A stretch of 8,538 bases of DNA from Candidatus Latescibacterota bacterium (lineage in GTDB: Bacteria; JAAXHH01), in assembly GCA_022821935.1 (NCBI GenBank), contig JAJECR010000323.1, positions 1 through 8,538 on the forward strand. Direction: 5' to 3'. Below, one piece after another: positions 1-6,990 of this stretch. Numbering within the stretch: position 1 is the first letter of the stretch; each line of letters opens with the position of its first letter. Below the pieces are notes generated by a model. It was not told the origin of the DNA. It saw only the letters and a list, made by a program, of their open reading frames with translations, and made no database searches. The position numbers were made by a program, and so were the translations under genes.

Positions 1-2
1 AC

Positions 3-740
3 ATACACTGCGAATACGGTGTGGATTTCGCCGGTTTCACCGGTTCTGAGGAAGGCATAGCGACCCTGGCCCAGTACATGCTCAAGCCGGACTGGCTTTT
101 GACGCCGATCCCCGACGGCATGTCCTATGAGCACGGGGCCATGGCCTGTTGCGGATTGGGGCCGACTTTCGGCGCGCTGGATCGCCTTCGGGTGCGCGGC
201 GGCGAGACCGTACTGATCACCGGTATGGGTCCGGTAGGTCTGGGCGGAGTGATCTGCGCCACCCACGTGGGCGCCGAGGTCATCGCCGTGGAATCCCATC
301 CCTACAGGACGGCGAAGGCCAGGGAACTGGGCGCCGCTCACGTCATCGACCCCGGGGACGAACACGCGGTGGAACACATACACGACCTGACCGGCGGCAC
401 TGGGGTGGACAAGGCCATGGACTGTTCCGGATCGCCGGCCGCCCACAGACTCTGTATCGACGCCTTGCGCAGGAGAGGGAGTCTCGCCTTCGTCGGCGAG
501 AGCGGCGCGGACACGCGGCTGGCCGTAAGCCCAGACATGCTCCGCAAGGGCATCGACCTGATGGGGTCCTGGCATTACAACATGAAGGGCGCCCACGACA
601 TCATGGGCGTCATTGCGCGAAACCGGAAGAAGCTGGATCGTTTCATCACCCACCTGTTTCCCATAGACGAAATACAGCGGGCGTGGGAGACGCAGGTCAG
701 CGGCGAATGCGCGAAGGTCGTCATCCGGCCCTGGGCATGA
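3..740 (+). CDS. Zinc-type medium-chain alcohol/polyol dehydrogenase, C-terminal part (5' end outside window)
   Basis: The reading frame is open from the window edge, so the true start lies upstream; 245 residues are visible. The fragment holds the end of the GroES-like catalytic domain and the whole Rossmann domain of an MDR-family dehydrogenase. The dinucleotide-binding motif GMGPVGLGG lies at about residues 74-82. It is followed by a second beta strand ending in glutamate (VIAVES), which suggests NAD(H) rather than NADP(H). The early segment CCGLGPTFGALDRL is typical of the hinge before the Rossmann fold in sorbitol- and threonine-dehydrogenase-like members. The catalytic and structural zinc ligands would be upstream, so zinc dependence is inferred from the family. 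Family members oxidise alcohols, polyols or related hydroxy compounds; the substrate cannot be told here. The next gene, a Gfo/Idh/MocA oxidoreductase, follows on the same strand after 105 bp, so a shared sugar or polyol pathway is plausible. Confidence 0.9.
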   Translation: MHCEYGVDFAGFTGSEEGIATLAQYMLKPDWLLTPIPDGMSYEHGAMACCGLGPTFGALDRLRVRGGETVLITGMGPVGLGGVICATHVGAEVIAVESHPYRTAKARELGAAHVIDPGDEHAVEHIHDLTGGTGVDKAMDCSGSPAAHRLCIDALRRRGSLAFVGESGADTRLAVSPDMLRKGIDLMGSWHYNMKGAHDIMGVIARNRKKLDRFITHLFPIDEIQRAWETQVSGECAKVVIRPWA

Positions 741-845
741 TGTCCGGGCGCCATGGTTCGGGAGGCGGTCCGGTTTGAGCACCGTCCGGCGAGGACGCCT
801 TTCATCCAGGGCGCGTATCATCGAACAGACGAGGCAAATATCAAC

Positions 846-1871
846 ATGATCAAATGCGCAATCATCGGGGTCAGCGGCGGCAGGGCAAGGGGACTGGCCG
901 AGGCCTACCGGCACGTAAGCCGCGGCCGGCTGGTAGCCGTGTCGAGTCGCCAGCGGGACAAGCTCGAGGCGTTTGGATCGGCCTTCGGCGTACCTGCGAT
1001 GTACACGGACTACCGCGAGATGTTCGAGCGGGAGAGACCCGACCTGGTCCATGTCAACACGCCGCCATCGGTACGCCTGGAGATCTTTAAAGCGGCTGAG
1101 GCAGCGGGCGTCCCGGCCGTGCTGGTCGAAAAACCCCTGGCCATCCAGGGCGAGGACTATCTCGCAATCCAGGCTTTTGCCCGAATTTCCCGCGTCAAGA
1201 TCGCCGTCAACCACCAGTTGCACTTCCATCCCCGGCGGAACCTGCTTCAGCGGCAGGTGCGGGATGGCGCCATCGGGAATCTACGCTTCATCGAGGCCAG
1301 TGCAGGGATGAACCCGGCCTATCAGGGTACACACGCGCTGCAGGCCATCAGCGCTTTCAACCCGGATGCGGCGCCCCTTGACGTATTCGGGCAGGTCTCG
1401 GGTGCGGAGGGGCTGGCTGAAACACCCAGGCATCACTATGCGCCGGACGAGTGCACCGGGGTCGTCAATTTCGACAATGGCGTGAGCGCCCTGCTGCGTT
1501 GCGGCGCCGTCGCCCCTCGCGTCATCGTCGGCGGCACGATTAACGTTCACAAGCGGATCGCGGTTTACGGGGAACGGGGATTCGTGCACTGGACCATGCA
1601 CGGCTGGGAAACCAGGATCGACAATAAACACGAGCGCGGGGAGCATGTCTACGCCGAGGAAGACCTCCTCGGCCAGGCCGCCATGACCGAAGCGATGATC
1701 GACTGGCTGGCAGACGACACCGCCGTTCATCCGCTGAACATCGAAGCCGCACTCAGCGACTTCAGTGTGATACTCGGGATTTACGAAAGCGCGTTGAGCC
1801 GGTCGGTCGTTACGCTGCCCTTTTCGCCGTCCCCGGACCTGGTGGGAAAACTCCGCAACGCGCTGGCCTGA
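846..1871 (+). CDS. Gfo/Idh/MocA family oxidoreductase
   Basis: This is a 341-residue cytoplasmic oxidoreductase, of usual length for the family. The N-terminal Rossmann fold starts at once with CAIIGVSGGRARG (residues 4-16), a variant of the nucleotide-binding loop. The family hallmark EKP follows at 95-97 (VLVEKPLA), then NHQLHFHP at 122-129 and a C-terminal alpha/beta substrate domain. H163, in the GTHALQAI segment, is a candidate catalytic histidine by family analogy. Such enzymes perform NAD(P)-dependent oxidation or reduction of sugars, inositols and related compounds; the substrate is unknown. I chose the ATG at 846 because the Rossmann strand begins three residues later and a GAGG stands at 831-834, about 11 bases upstream. 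An earlier in-frame GTG at 753 would add 31 residues unlike the family. The upstream dehydrogenase is probably cotranscribed. The gene converges on the LarA-like gene with a 33-bp gap and no clear terminator. Confidence 0.88.
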   Translation: MIKCAIIGVSGGRARGLAEAYRHVSRGRLVAVSSRQRDKLEAFGSAFGVPAMYTDYREMFERERPDLVHVNTPPSVRLEIFKAAEAAGVPAVLVEKPLAIQGEDYLAIQAFARISRVKIAVNHQLHFHPRRNLLQRQVRDGAIGNLRFIEASAGMNPAYQGTHALQAISAFNPDAAPLDVFGQVSGAEGLAETPRHHYAPDECTGVVNFDNGVSALLRCGAVAPRVIVGGTINVHKRIAVYGERGFVHWTMHGWETRIDNKHERGEHVYAEEDLLGQAAMTEAMIDWLADDTAVHPLNIEAALSDFSVILGIYESALSRSVVTLPFSPSPDLVGKLRNALA

Positions 1872-1904
1872 CCGGGCGCCGCGCTGCCCAAGCGCTGCAA
1901 CGGA

Positions 1905-3467
1905 TTAGCCGCCCGTTCCGTCGTTCACCTGCATGTACATAAATGGAGGAATGGTCAGGGCCACCACGTCGTCGCCGCCCGTGACTTCGCGGGCCTGGGC
2001 CAGGGCGTGCTCCAGGTCCGGCGCCCAGGAAACGCCCAGCCTCCTGGCGGCAAAGTCGGTTTTCGGTCCGGCCAGGATCACCCGGGACAGGTATTTCAGC
2101 GGATAGGTCGCCCAGTACCAGACGGTAAAGGGATGGAAGCCGTGATGGGCGAACCGGTTCCGGTAGCAATCGACCAGGTGCGGGTCCCGGGCGAACTTCT
2201 CCTGGAAACCCGACTGCATCTCGAAGGGGTCCTGGGTTTCGGGCAGCACCTCGTTCCAGAACTTCTCATAGGCGACGTGGTATTCCGGATGGAAGAACTC
2301 GAAGACCGGATTGAGGATGATCACCACGCCCCCCGGCTTGACGAAGGGCTTGTTGTAGAACCAGTTGAAGACATAACCGAGGACGTCGCTCAGGACCAAG
2401 ACGGGGTTGATCCGGGTGCCGACGGAGTAGGGGCTGAGGTCGGGCAGGCCGAAGACCAGCGTATCGTGCTGGTGGTCGGTCGTGACCAGCAACTGGTCTT
2501 TCAGGGTCTGCAGGGTCGGTTCGTGGACGGCGTCGATGGAACCGGCGTTGATATCGACGGGCAGGTAAGCGCTCTGAATGCCCTTGAAAACCCGGAAGCG
2601 CACCGATTCGGGCAGCAGGCTCATAGACGTCGGCGTCGTCGCCTTCAGGATTTTCTCGAAGAGGTTGCACCGTTCTGACGGCTTGCTGAGATAGCGCATC
2701 ATGGGCGGATAGGAGGCGTTGTTCATGGCGGCCTCGAGGACCATAATGCGGGTGTGCTTCAGGATGACGCGGCTGATGCGCTCGATCGATCCGTGCATGT
2801 CGGAACCTTCGGGCTGCATGACGTGGGGCTTGTCCGCGGTCATCTGGGGCGCGTGGTGCGGTGCGATGCTGTTGTAGGTGCCCAGCCCGACGGCCACCGA
2901 CTTGTGCCCGCCGTTCAGCGGGATCTGGATGGAATCCACGTAGATCACCAGGTCGCTCTCGATGACCTTGCGGCTGGTCTCCACCGGCTCGCCCTCTTCG
3001 GTCGTGCCCAGCACGACGATGTCGTCGGGGTCTTCGGCGTCGAAGTTGACCAGTTGACGGGGGTGGAAGGCCTTCATGATCCGCTTGCCCAGCATGGCGG
3101 CCATTTCGTGGGTCTTCATCTTGCGGTGCAGGGCGACCGCGCACATGAGCTCGATGTTTTCCTGCTTCACCCCGTAGCTGTCGAGCAAATCCAGCAGCGC
3201 CTCGATGGCGAGCTGGCGGATATCGGGCGGTACGGTAGCCGGAAAGGGCTGGCAATTGTCATCGAAAGCGATAAGGATCCGGCTGTTCGCGTCGACCAGT
3301 TCTTCCAGGGGCGGCATGTCCAGGGGGGATTCGAAGGCCGCCCTGACCCGGTTGGGAATGTCTTTGTTCGGGATGCCCGGCAGCGGCGGCGGCGGAAAGA
3401 ATACCGACGCTTCTTCCGGCAGTTCGGCGTGGATGATGTTGTTCCCGGAATAGGTCAGGTATTTCAT
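1905..3467 (-). CDS. LarA-like protein (lactate racemase family, DUF2088 domain)
   Basis: This 520-residue protein resembles nickel-dependent lactate racemase LarA, which interconverts 2-hydroxyacid stereoisomers with a nickel-pincer cofactor bound to a lysine. Visible family features are an aspartate-rich segment IAFDDNCQPFP (66-76), ALHRKM at 112-117 (H114, candidate nickel ligand), a D-x-x-D-D-I-V-V-L-G segment near 145-154, and GGHKSVAVGLG at 186-196, where K189 is the candidate cofactor lysine. HH at 204-205 is a candidate for the last ligand. The histidine normally about ten residues before the lysine is not evident: the stretch reads SIQIPLNGGHK. It is about 100 residues longer than LarA, the extra length being mostly C-terminal. 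I chose the ATG at 3467 because GAGGTG stands just upstream; an in-frame start at 3494 would add nine residues. No cofactor-building larB, larC or larE is in the window. The reaction may be racemisation or epimerisation of another hydroxyacid; the substrate is unknown. Confidence 0.8.
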   Translation of the reverse strand: MKYLTYSGNNIIHAELPEEASVFFPPPPLPGIPNKDIPNRVRAAFESPLDMPPLEELVDANSRILIAFDDNCQPFPATVPPDIRQLAIEALLDLLDSYGVKQENIELMCAVALHRKMKTHEMAAMLGKRIMKAFHPRQLVNFDAEDPDDIVVLGTTEEGEPVETSRKVIESDLVIYVDSIQIPLNGGHKSVAVGLGTYNSIAPHHAPQMTADKPHVMQPEGSDMHGSIERISRVILKHTRIMVLEAAMNNASYPPMMRYLSKPSERCNLFEKILKATTPTSMSLLPESVRFRVFKGIQSAYLPVDINAGSIDAVHEPTLQTLKDQLLVTTDHQHDTLVFGLPDLSPYSVGTRINPVLVLSDVLGYVFNWFYNKPFVKPGGVVIILNPVFEFFHPEYHVAYEKFWNEVLPETQDPFEMQSGFQEKFARDPHLVDCYRNRFAHHGFHPFTVWYWATYPLKYLSRVILAGPKTDFAARRLGVSWAPDLEHALAQAREVTGGDDVVALTIPPFMYMQVNDGTGG

Positions 3468-3568
3468 CTCGCACCTCGTGTTACGGGAAGGCACCGTGCA
3501 GCGTAAGGTTTGCTTCGAGTAGATTTCAGTCTATCTGTATTTCATCGTGACTTCAGACTCGTACCGTA

Positions 3569-3597
3569 ATTATAGACGAGGAATTCCGCCGTATCAA
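3569..3597 (-). promoter_or_regulatory. Near-consensus sigma-70-type promoter for the LarA-like gene
   Basis: Read on the minus strand, TTGATA (3592-3597) is followed by exactly 17 bases and then TATAAT (3569-3574). That is five of six matches to the -35 consensus and six of six to the -10, with optimal spacing. Transcription would start near 3562 and leave a leader of about 95 bases before the ATG at 3467. The position in a divergent intergenic region and the correct orientation support it. It is a sequence match only, and the housekeeping sigma consensus of this organism is assumed to be like that of E. coli. Confidence 0.65.
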
Positions 3598-3619
3598 TAG
3601 ATTAATCGACAGTCGGGGA

Positions 3620-3637
3620 GGCTGTCGGCCGACAGCC
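3620..3637. repeat. Perfect 18-bp palindrome, candidate operator
   Basis: GGCTGTCGGCCGACAGCC reads identically on both strands. It ends 50 bp before the start codon of the Tat-tagged RraA-like gene and lies about 23 bp upstream of the -35 box facing the LarA-like gene. The half-site core CGACAG also occurs at 3607-3612, giving three copies of the same hexamer in 29 bp (one direct, and two in the palindrome). No T-run follows, so a terminator is unlikely. It could be a dimeric regulator site or a leader hairpin; the sequence alone does not decide. Confidence 0.5.
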
Positions 3638-3687
3638 GGGACCGTTACCGGTGAGGACCTTGCACCCGAAAATCAAGGGAGTGGATC

Positions 3688-4470
3688 ATGACCTCAGATG
3701 ACCGGAGCCTGTCACGCAGGGGATTTCTGAAGACGGGGATGGCCGTAACCGCCGCGGGGAGCCTGGCCCGCCTGGGCATGGCACATGGCGCACAGGATAT
3801 GGAACGGGACACGTCAGCAGACGGGGCGCTGTTCAATGCGCTCCGAATCGCGCCTACGCCCCTGATCATGGACGCGCTGATCCGGCTGGGCTACGACCGC
3901 ACTAGCCTGGCCATGTCCCGCGGCGTACGCCCGATGATCCCGGCCAGAGGTACGATCGTCGGACCGGCCGTAACGACAAAGTACGAAGAAAGCGATACCC
4001 CGACCACGCGGGATGATATCCGTTCATTCGTCTTTCGTCCCGTGGACGAAGCGGAACCCGGCTCGATCTGGGTGACCGCCAGCGGTACCAGCGAGATACT
4101 CAGCATGTTCGGAGACGTGATCGTACTGGCCTGTCGCCAGAAGGGGCTGGCCGGCCTGGTGACCGATGGCGGCTGCCGGGATATCGAGGGCATGGAAGAA
4201 GTCGGCCTGCCGGTTTACGCAGCGGGGATCTGCCTCTACGGTCCCGGTTCGGTGATCCGTCCGGTAGCCGCCAACGTGCCGGTGGTCTGCGGAGGGATCG
4301 AAATCGCCCCGGGTGACGTGGTCGCCGCAGACGTGAACGGCGTGATGGCTTTCCCGAGAAAGGCGTTGCCGGACGTCATTCAGAAGATCGGGGAACTTGG
4401 TGAAAAGGAGACCAGGTCGCGACGGGCCATCGAGGAAGGGCTGCCGCTGGAGGCCGCTTACGAGTTTTAG
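3688..4470 (+). CDS. Tat-exported RraA / HMG-aldolase-like protein
   Basis: This is a 260-residue protein in two parts. Residues 1 to about 35 form a twin-arginine signal: SRRGFLK at 9-15, then a hydrophobic stretch (TGMAVTAAGSLARLGMA) and a possible cleavage site near AHG-AQ. Residues 45-260 match the RraA fold, which includes RNase E inhibitors and metal-dependent 4-hydroxy-4-methyl-2-oxoglutarate/oxaloacetate aldolases. The core motif is GDVIVLACRQKGLAGLVTDG (142-161) followed by GCRD, where R164 and D165 match the substrate and metal residues of the aldolases. The second motif is APGDVVAADVNGVMAFP (207-223). An aldolase or decarboxylase activity on a 2-oxoacid is therefore more likely than RNase regulation. 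The Tat signal predicts a folded, exported protein, which is odd for a family usually cytoplasmic. The start is well supported by AAGGGAG at 3675-3681, six bases upstream. The gene is divergent from the LarA-like gene and convergent with the SulP gene. Confidence 0.85.
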   Translation: MTSDDRSLSRRGFLKTGMAVTAAGSLARLGMAHGAQDMERDTSADGALFNALRIAPTPLIMDALIRLGYDRTSLAMSRGVRPMIPARGTIVGPAVTTKYEESDTPTTRDDIRSFVFRPVDEAEPGSIWVTASGTSEILSMFGDVIVLACRQKGLAGLVTDGGCRDIEGMEEVGLPVYAAGICLYGPGSVIRPVAANVPVVCGGIEIAPGDVVAADVNGVMAFPRKALPDVIQKIGELGEKETRSRRAIEEGLPLEAAYEF

Positions 4471-4518
4471 GTTTATAAGCACCTTTACTGGAAACACCCG
4501 TACAGAAGGCGGAAAACA

Positions 4519-6720
4519 TCAGGAGGGGTCCGCCTCGTTCTCTGACGGGATCCGCCCGTCCAGCAGGTACCGATACAGATTAAGGGCCAGTTGCTGCCTG
4601 TTCTGTTCCAGCCACTCGCGGGCATCCGGGGTCAGCGCCATCGTCCGGCAGGTCTCGTCCGCGACCACGCGAAACGCTTTGCCGGCCGGGGCGTCCTGCG
4701 GCCATATACCGTCTCCCGGAACGCATTGAAACAGGCGCACACCCGAAGCATCATAACCTGAAGCCCTTCCCGCCAGGAGGAGTTGCAGGTTTTCCGCGGG
4801 AGCGTCCGGTCCCACAAGCGCCTCACCGGCAGCATACTGTTGAGGAGTCAGCCACTGCTGCAATGACTCCACCAGGTTTTCAAAAACGACCAGGCGATCC
4901 AGGTGGTGCTCGAGATCGTCCGCGGTGTGCTCCAGCAACGAGAACCGCCGTTCCGCCGACGGTTCGCCGTCCAGGTACCATCCCTTCAGGACGACATCCT
5001 CGCATCGTTCCATGGCATGGTCCAGGTCCTGTTCAATCATAAATTGGTCAAACACGGAACGCGGAAGGTCCCGTTCGAGCCCTCCGCCCAGACCCTCCGG
5101 CAATGCGCATAACACGACCCGCGTCCCCGCCGCATGCGCCGCTCTTAAGAACCTGCCCAGGACACTAACCGCCGAGAAGTCGTACCCGGAAACGGCAGTG
5201 AAGTCCACCAGTATGCAAACGGGTCTCGCATCGCCGATCAGGGTCTGCTTCAGCCGATCAGCCAGCGGGTAGACGCTGCCGAAGAAGAGATAGCCTCGCA
5301 AGCGGAATCCCCGGACGCGCCGACCTTCTCTGAGCAGAATGGTGCGATCGGGAACGGGGCGAACCTTGGTGCTTTTTCGATCCTGCAGGGAAAACTGTGA
5401 TGCAATGGGTTCCACGCGACTGAGACGCACGGCGAAGAACACGAGGGTAACAATCATGCCGATGCCTACGCCCTCGAGCAATCCCCAGGAAGTGACTGTG
5501 ATGAAAATCAATAGAATGATACCGTATTCAATCCCGGGGAGGCGCCGCCAGCATTTGATCAGCCCTTCATCCAGCATGCCGAGGCCCGCAAAGACCAGGA
5601 TGCCTCCCACGAGCGGCGCGGGCACGTATTCCAGCATGCCGTCACCCAGGACCAGCGCGCAGCCGATGACGAGCGCCGCGACGACGCCGGTCATCCTGGT
5701 CATAGCACCGAACAACTTGCTGCGCAGGGACGCGGGCACGATATAGGTAACGACCGTGCAGCCGCCCAGGCCCGCGGCCAGGCTTGCGAACCCGGTCACC
5801 CGGAATTCCCTGTCCCAGTCGAGCTCCTCGTTCGTAGCCAGCTCGAGTCCCGCGTAATTCATGACGACGCTGATAAAAGCAACGACAATGAGCATGACCA
5901 TGTGATGCGCCTGCGTAGCCATCAGACCCCAGTCCACCCCAAGCAGGTCGGCGGGCCACAGAGATGGCCACAGGTTCCCCTCCGTCGTACTCCTGAGCAG
6001 GAGTCCGGCCGACCTTGCCTCGTCGCCGGAAATACCGAGCGTTTCCAGCACCAGGTGATAGGCAACGACGGCCGCCAGGACGCTGACGGGCAGGATGAGC
6101 GGATTGCCCCATCTCTTGATGGCGAAATACAGCGCGGTGCCATATAACACGCCGGGAACCCACTTCCAGAGTGCACCGGGTTCCAGTAGCGTGAGGACCG
6201 TCCGCCAGTGCGGATCCGCACCCATCAGGGCCATGGCCGCCAGACAAACCGCGCCACCGATGCCCGCGACGAAACCGCCCGTCACGGGATATGGAATGAA
6301 GCGTACCAGGTTGGCAAGCCGAAGTCTGCCGACGGCGAGGCAGCACATTCCGGTGACTACGGCGCAAATGACCAGGGCGCTTGCGGTGGTGACGTACAAT
6401 ACGTCGCCTTCCGCGTCCAGCGAGGAACCTATAACCGCCATGGCGATTACCAGCGCGGGTGAAAGGCCGGCAATCGCCCCGCGGTAGCCGCCCGCAATGG
6501 CGATAATCAGGCAGGCCGCGAAGTTTCCGAACAACACCAGTCCCACGCCCTGGGAAGCATACGGGGCCAGTGGACCTGAAAAGATGTAGCTGCCATACGC
6601 AACCTGGGCGACAAGGAGGCCCAGACCGGAGGTAAATCCGGTGGATATCGCGGGGATGCTCTGCCCGGAGAAGAAGCTCGGGGGTGGCGGAGGTTTATTT
6701 TCAGTTTCGCTGGAGCTCAT
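4519..6720 (-). CDS. SulP-family anion transporter with STAS and degenerate cNMP-binding-like domain
   Basis: This is a 733-residue inner-membrane protein. Residues about 20-435 form many hydrophobic segments of the SulP/SLC26 fold. The start AYGSYIFSGPLAPYASQGVG (41-60) and the block from NYAGLELATNEELDWDREF (288-306) resemble the branch that includes the fungal YGR125W proteins rather than classical sulfate permeases. A STAS domain follows at about 465-575 (LRGYLFFGSVYPLADRL, then LVDFTAVSGYDFSAVSVLGR). Residues about 605-720 look like a cyclic-nucleotide-binding fold: GEALVGPDAPAENLQLLLAG, then VPGDGIW and AFRVVADE. The usual Gly-Glu of the phosphate cassette is replaced (GIWPQ), so nucleotide binding is doubtful. 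The transported ion is unknown; sulfate, bicarbonate and organic anions are all possible. The start is fixed by an in-frame TGA nine bases upstream, yet no Shine-Dalgarno sequence is visible. A proline run (10-14) precedes the first membrane segment. Confidence 0.87.
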   Translation of the reverse strand: MSSSETENKPPPPPSFFSGQSIPAISTGFTSGLGLLVAQVAYGSYIFSGPLAPYASQGVGLVLFGNFAACLIIAIAGGYRGAIAGLSPALVIAMAVIGSSLDAEGDVLYVTTASALVICAVVTGMCCLAVGRLRLANLVRFIPYPVTGGFVAGIGGAVCLAAMALMGADPHWRTVLTLLEPGALWKWVPGVLYGTALYFAIKRWGNPLILPVSVLAAVVAYHLVLETLGISGDEARSAGLLLRSTTEGNLWPSLWPADLLGVDWGLMATQAHHMVMLIVVAFISVVMNYAGLELATNEELDWDREFRVTGFASLAAGLGGCTVVTYIVPASLRSKLFGAMTRMTGVVAALVIGCALVLGDGMLEYVPAPLVGGILVFAGLGMLDEGLIKCWRRLPGIEYGIILLIFITVTSWGLLEGVGIGMIVTLVFFAVRLSRVEPIASQFSLQDRKSTKVRPVPDRTILLREGRRVRGFRLRGYLFFGSVYPLADRLKQTLIGDARPVCILVDFTAVSGYDFSAVSVLGRFLRAAHAAGTRVVLCALPEGLGGGLERDLPRSVFDQFMIEQDLDHAMERCEDVVLKGWYLDGEPSAERRFSLLEHTADDLEHHLDRLVVFENLVESLQQWLTPQQYAAGEALVGPDAPAENLQLLLAGRASGYDASGVRLFQCVPGDGIWPQDAPAGKAFRVVADETCRTMALTPDAREWLEQNRQQLALNLYRYLLDGRIPSENEADPS

Positions 6721-6760
6721 ATGTTGTCAGTTGGGAACGTGATCGTCTTCCGTTGCGGGC

Positions 6761-6784
6761 AACTGTGCGGCGAACTGTGCGGCG
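6761..6784. repeat. Perfect 12-bp tandem duplication in the SulP leader
   Basis: AACTGTGCGGCG occurs twice in direct succession (6761-6772 and 6773-6784), with no mismatch. The pair lies 41-64 bp upstream of the SulP start codon, in the probable untranslated leader or core promoter region. Just before it, GTTGC-GG-GCAAC (6752-6763) forms a short inverted repeat that overlaps the first copy by three bases. It could be a slippage duplication or two half-sites for a regulator on the same face of the helix, since 12 bp is close to one turn. Confidence 0.7.
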
Positions 6785-6823
6785 GGACGGTTTACAGGCT
6801 TAATATCTATCCTTTACAAGGCC

Positions 6824-6833
6824 GTTTGCAAAC
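6824..6833. repeat. 10-bp palindrome in the SulP / barrel-protein divergent region
   Basis: GTTTGCAAAC is a perfect palindrome in the 270-bp region between the divergent SulP and barrel-protein genes. It overlaps a weak candidate -35 box (TTGCAA) facing the SulP gene, which makes an operator role possible. A 10-bp palindrome can arise by chance, and nothing else in this region forms a convincing promoter. The rest of 6721-6990 is locally A+T-richer than the genes and holds no credible coding frame. Confidence 0.25.
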
Positions 6834-6990
6834 AGGATTTTGTTGAATGAACGAAGAAAGTAATGGACTGAAACCATCGGCTCGGGCTATCATCAATACA
6901 GGACCGTAACGCTTAATGTCTGTCGTATTGCCTGATCGGAAATCCGGCTGATTGCTTTGCCCGTCATCCGGACCTAAAGCAAGGAAGTCC

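Noticed and set aside
1872..1904. A terminator between the convergent oxidoreductase and LarA-like genes
   Set aside because: Only short GCGC pairings are present, and there is no T-run on either strand.
2007..3506. Long open frames on the plus strand opposite the LarA-like gene (2007-2678 and 2754-3506)
   Set aside because: They are rich in V, D, Q and G repeats typical of antisense translation in GC-rich DNA, have no recognisable domain, and lie entirely against a well-supported gene.
3547..3576. A plus-strand promoter for the RraA-like gene (GTGACT, 18 bases, TATAGA)
   Set aside because: Each box matches only four of six consensus bases, and the -10 overlaps the much better minus-strand -10, so the A+T-rich bases are already explained.
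4471..4518. A terminator between the convergent RraA-like and SulP genes
   Set aside because: No stem of useful length can be drawn in these 48 bases.
5642..6367. A 241-residue open frame on the minus strand inside the SulP gene
   Set aside because: It is an arginine-rich shifted frame of the transporter gene with no domain or ribosome-binding site.
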